Assembly (NCBI GenBank): GCA_028571685.1
Contig: CM053142.1
Coordinates: forward strand, 198,826,796 to 198,890,795
Length of the DNA stretch: 64,000 bases
Source of the DNA: Heterohyrax brucei
Taxonomy: Eukaryota; Chordata; Mammalia; Hyracoidea; Procaviidae
Direction: 5' to 3'
The position numbers and the translations under genes are program-made. Every line of letters starts with the position of its first letter. Position 1 is the stretch's first letter. The notes beneath the pieces are model-generated. The model had not been told where the DNA came from. It saw only the letters and a list, made by a program, of their open reading frames with translations, and did no database searches. Of the stretch, positions 61,090 to 64,000 are shown piece by piece.

Positions 61090-63370
61090 CTACGATTGTT
61101 GGATTCAAAATGGCCCAAACCGGTCCATCTCAGCTGACTAATAACTACGATGTCAACGTTTATGTGTTCCACTTCAGCTCACTAGTGCCTAGGATGGCAA
61201 TGTTTATGTGTTCCGTTTCATTTTTGACAATTTCCAATTTTCCTAGATTCATACTTTGTACACCCCATGTCCTGATTATTAATGAATATTTACAGCTGTT
61301 TCTTCTCATTTTGAGTTGTGCCACATCAGTGAACCAAGATCCTGGAAGCCGTACTCCACCTATGTCATTAAGATCAACTCTACTTTGAGGAGGTAGGTCT
61401 TCCCTAGTCATCTTCTGAGTGCCTTCAACCTGGGTGGCTCACTTTCCAGCACCATATCTGACGATGTTTGGCTGCTATTCATAAGGTTTTCCCCAGCTAA
61501 TTCCTTTCAGAAGTGGACTGCTGGGTCCTTCCTCCTAGTCTGTCTTAGTCTGGAAGCTCAGCTGAAACTTATCTACCATGGTTGACCCTGCTGGTACCAG
61601 TGGCTTAGCTTCCTGCATCACAGCAACAAGCAAGCCTCCACTGACTGACAAGTGGGGTCTGCTCACTCCCTCCTTACTGATGGTGTTACCCTGATTACCT
61701 AATGGTGTTACCCTGCTTACCTGATGGTGTCACCTTCCTTATCTGATGCTGTTACCCTTCTTTCCTGAAGTTGTTAACCTCCTTACCTAATGCTATTACC
61801 CTCTTTATTAAAACTCGAACAGGAATGGTGTTGCATTAATCATGTAAAAGAACATTTCAAGATTTGTCCTGAAGTACAATGCTGTCAGTGATAGGATAAT
61901 ATCCATATGCCTATGAGGAAGGTCAGTTAATACAACTACTACTCAATTTTACACACCAACTACTAAGGCCAAAGATGAAGAGGCTGAAGATTTCTACCAG
62001 CTTCTGCAATCTGAAATTGATTGAATGTGCAATCAGGATGCATTGATAATTATGGGTGACTGGAGTGCAAAAGCTGGAAATGGAGAAGAAGAATCAGTAG
62101 TTGGAAAATACGGCTTTGGTGACAGAAATAATGCTGGAGATCACATGATAAAATTTTTCAAGACTAATAACTTTTTCATTGCAAATACCTTTTTTAACCA
62201 ACACAAATGGCAAATGTACATATAGACCTCACCAGATGAAATGCACAGGAACCAAACTGACTACAACTGTGGAAAAAGAATGACAAAGCTCCATATCAGC
62301 AGTCATAACAAGAACAGGTGCTGACTGTGGCATAAATCATTAATTCCTCATTCGCAAATTCAAGTTGAAACTGAATAAAATTATAAAAAGTCCATAAGAG
62401 CCAAAGTATGACTATGAGTATCTTCCTTCTGAGTTTAAAGACCATCTCAAGAACAGATTTGAAGTGTTGGTAATGACCGAAGACCAGACAAAGTATGGAA
62501 TGGCATCAAAGACATCCTCCTTGAAGAGAGCAAGAGGTCATCAAAAAGACAGGGAAGAAAGAAAAGACCAAATCGGATGTCAGAAGAGACTCTGAAACTT
62601 ACTCTTGAATGCTGAGCAGCTAAAGCAAAAGCAAGGAGTGGTGAAGAGAAATACCTAAACAGAAGATTTCAAAGAGCAGCTCGAGAAGATAAAAGAAAGT
62701 ATTATAATGTCATGTGCAAAGAGCTGGAAATGGAAAACCAGAAAGAAAGAACACATTCTGCATTTCTCAAGGTGAAAGAACTGAAGGAAAAACTTAAAGC
62801 TCGAGCTGCAGTAGTGAAGGATTCTACAGGGAAACTATTAAATGACTCAGGGAGCATCAAAAAAAAGGTGGAAAGAATACACGGAGTCATTCTACCAGAA
62901 AGAACTGATTGATGTTCAGCCATTTGAAGAGACAGCATATGATCAGGAGCCAATTGTTCTGAAGTAAAAAGTCAAAGCTGTATTGAAGGCATTGGCATAA
63001 AACAAGGCTCCAAGAATTGATGGAATATCAGTTGAGAAATTTCAACAAGCAGATGCAGCACTGGAAGTGCTCACTTGTCTATGCCAAGAAATTTGAAGGA
63101 CAGCTACCTGGCCAACTGACTGCAAGAGATCCATATTTATGTCCATTCCAAAGAACGGTGATTCAACCAAATGTGGAAATTACCGAACAACATCGCTGAT
63201 ATCGCATGCAAGTAAAATTTTGCTCAAGATCATTCAAAAGCGACTGCAATAGTATATAGACAAGGAACTGCCAAAAATTCAAGCTGGATTCAAAAGAGGA
63301 TGTGGAACCAGGGATATCATGGCTGATGTCAGATGGATCTTGACTAAAACCAAAGAATATCAGAAAGATG
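61090..63370 (+). mobile_element. RTE-clade LINE with 5' region
   Basis: The most complete RTE in the window. A likely 5' region (61,090-61,677) is followed by a 22-bp tandem array, then by coding sequence from about 61,830. A frame at 62,025-62,225 shows the endonuclease motif MGDWSAKAGNGEEESVVGKY. RT-linker and RT pieces follow to 63,370, where an L1 interrupts it. Stops and frameshifts are frequent. Confidence 0.75.
61678..61809. repeat. Tandem array, six 22-bp units
   Basis: Six diverged copies of a 'tgatggtgttaccctgattacc' type unit, each 22 bp, lie directly before the RTE coding region. Confidence 0.85.
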
Positions 63371-64000
63371 TTTACTTGTGCCCCTAAGAAGATAAAGTAC
63401 GTAGGAATTAATCTAACCAGAGAAATAACAGATCTTTACAAAGAGAACTACAAGCCCTTACTACAAGAAACCAAGAGAGACTTAGATAAATGGAAAAACC
63501 TACCCTGCTCATGGATAGGAAGACTTAACATTGTGAAAATGTCTATTTTACCCAAAGCAATGTACTTATATAATGCAATCCCAATACAAGTTCCAGCGTC
63601 ATTTTTTAATGAGATGGAGAAACAAATCACCAATTTTGTTTGGAAAGGGAAGAAGCCCTGGATAAGTAAGGTGCTACTATAGAAGAAGAACACACTGGGA
63701 GGCCTCTCATTACCCGACCTTAGAACACACTACACTGCTACAGTGGTCAAAACAGCCTGGTATTGGTACAAGAACAGACAGATGGATCAATAGAACAGAA
63801 CTGAGACCTCAGAGATGACACCATCTGCCTATGAAGAGTTGATATTCAACAAAGGCCCTAAGACATTAAACTGGGGTAAAAACAGTCTCTTCAACAAATG
63901 GTGCTGGCAAAATTGGATATCCATCTGCAATAAACTGAATCAAGATCCATATCTTACACCTTATACAAAAACCAACTCCAACTGGATAAAAGACCTAAAT
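63371..64000 (+). mobile_element. LINE-1, 5'-truncated, continuing past the window
   Basis: Joins the RTE abruptly and encodes the later part of L1 ORF2 with few breaks ([20 protein letters not shown], then [19 protein letters not shown]). One in-frame stop is near 63,680. The 3' end is outside the window. Confidence 0.9.

Overview
This is nuclear DNA from a mammal, very probably an afrotherian. Most of the dispersed SINEs are AfroSINEs: a tRNA-like head, a body with a 'cccatagggt' type box, and a tail asking for 'gactcgacggca'. They occur beside RTE-clade LINEs whose 3' end matches the SINE tail. I cannot tell which afrotherian it is; a paenungulate is possible but not shown.

Positions 1-6,800 hold a repeat-rich left flank: an RTE-related 5' region, an AfroSINE, an antisense MaLR-like LTR and an old antisense L1. 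Positions 6,800-30,500 hold a compact, GC-rich block of five genes in the same order as human chromosome 22q13.33: LMF2 (minus), NCAPH2 (plus), SCO2 (minus), TYMP (minus) and ODF3B/CIMAP1B (minus). All five can be rebuilt exon by exon with consistent phase, giving about 700, 606, 263, 485 and 253 residues. LMF2 and NCAPH2 are head to head across about 420 bp of CpG-rich promoter. NCAPH2 and SCO2 meet tail to tail with roughly 100 bp between their expected poly(A) sites. SCO2, TYMP and ODF3B are tightly packed on the minus strand. The genes share no single pathway: ER lipase maturation, condensin II, mitochondrial copper delivery, pyrimidine catabolism and a tubulin-associated sperm/cilium protein. 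TYMP and SCO2 both bear on mitochondrial health, through nucleotide pools and cytochrome c oxidase.

Positions 31,500-64,000 are almost entirely transposable elements, many nested. The centrepiece is a gammaretrovirus-like provirus (40,262-49,872). Its LTRs are almost identical, but gag, pol and env are all broken. The middle of its RNase H region is replaced by about 3.2 kb of foreign DNA: a GC-rich unidentified segment wrapped around the 5' half of an antisense L1. The provirus sits inside an older LTR, which sits inside an RTE LINE that also carries other LTR insertions. Further right are a cluster of MaLR-type LTRs (two solo copies there and one at 37.5 kb keep perfect 5-bp target-site duplications), a mariner with inverted arms, an isolated CpG-rich block with a CTCF-like motif, and a more complete RTE with a 22-bp tandem array near its front. 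The RTE is cut by an L1 that runs off the window end.

I saw no CRISPR array, operon or prokaryotic defence system. The least ordinary items are the chimeric provirus and the inverted-arm mariner.
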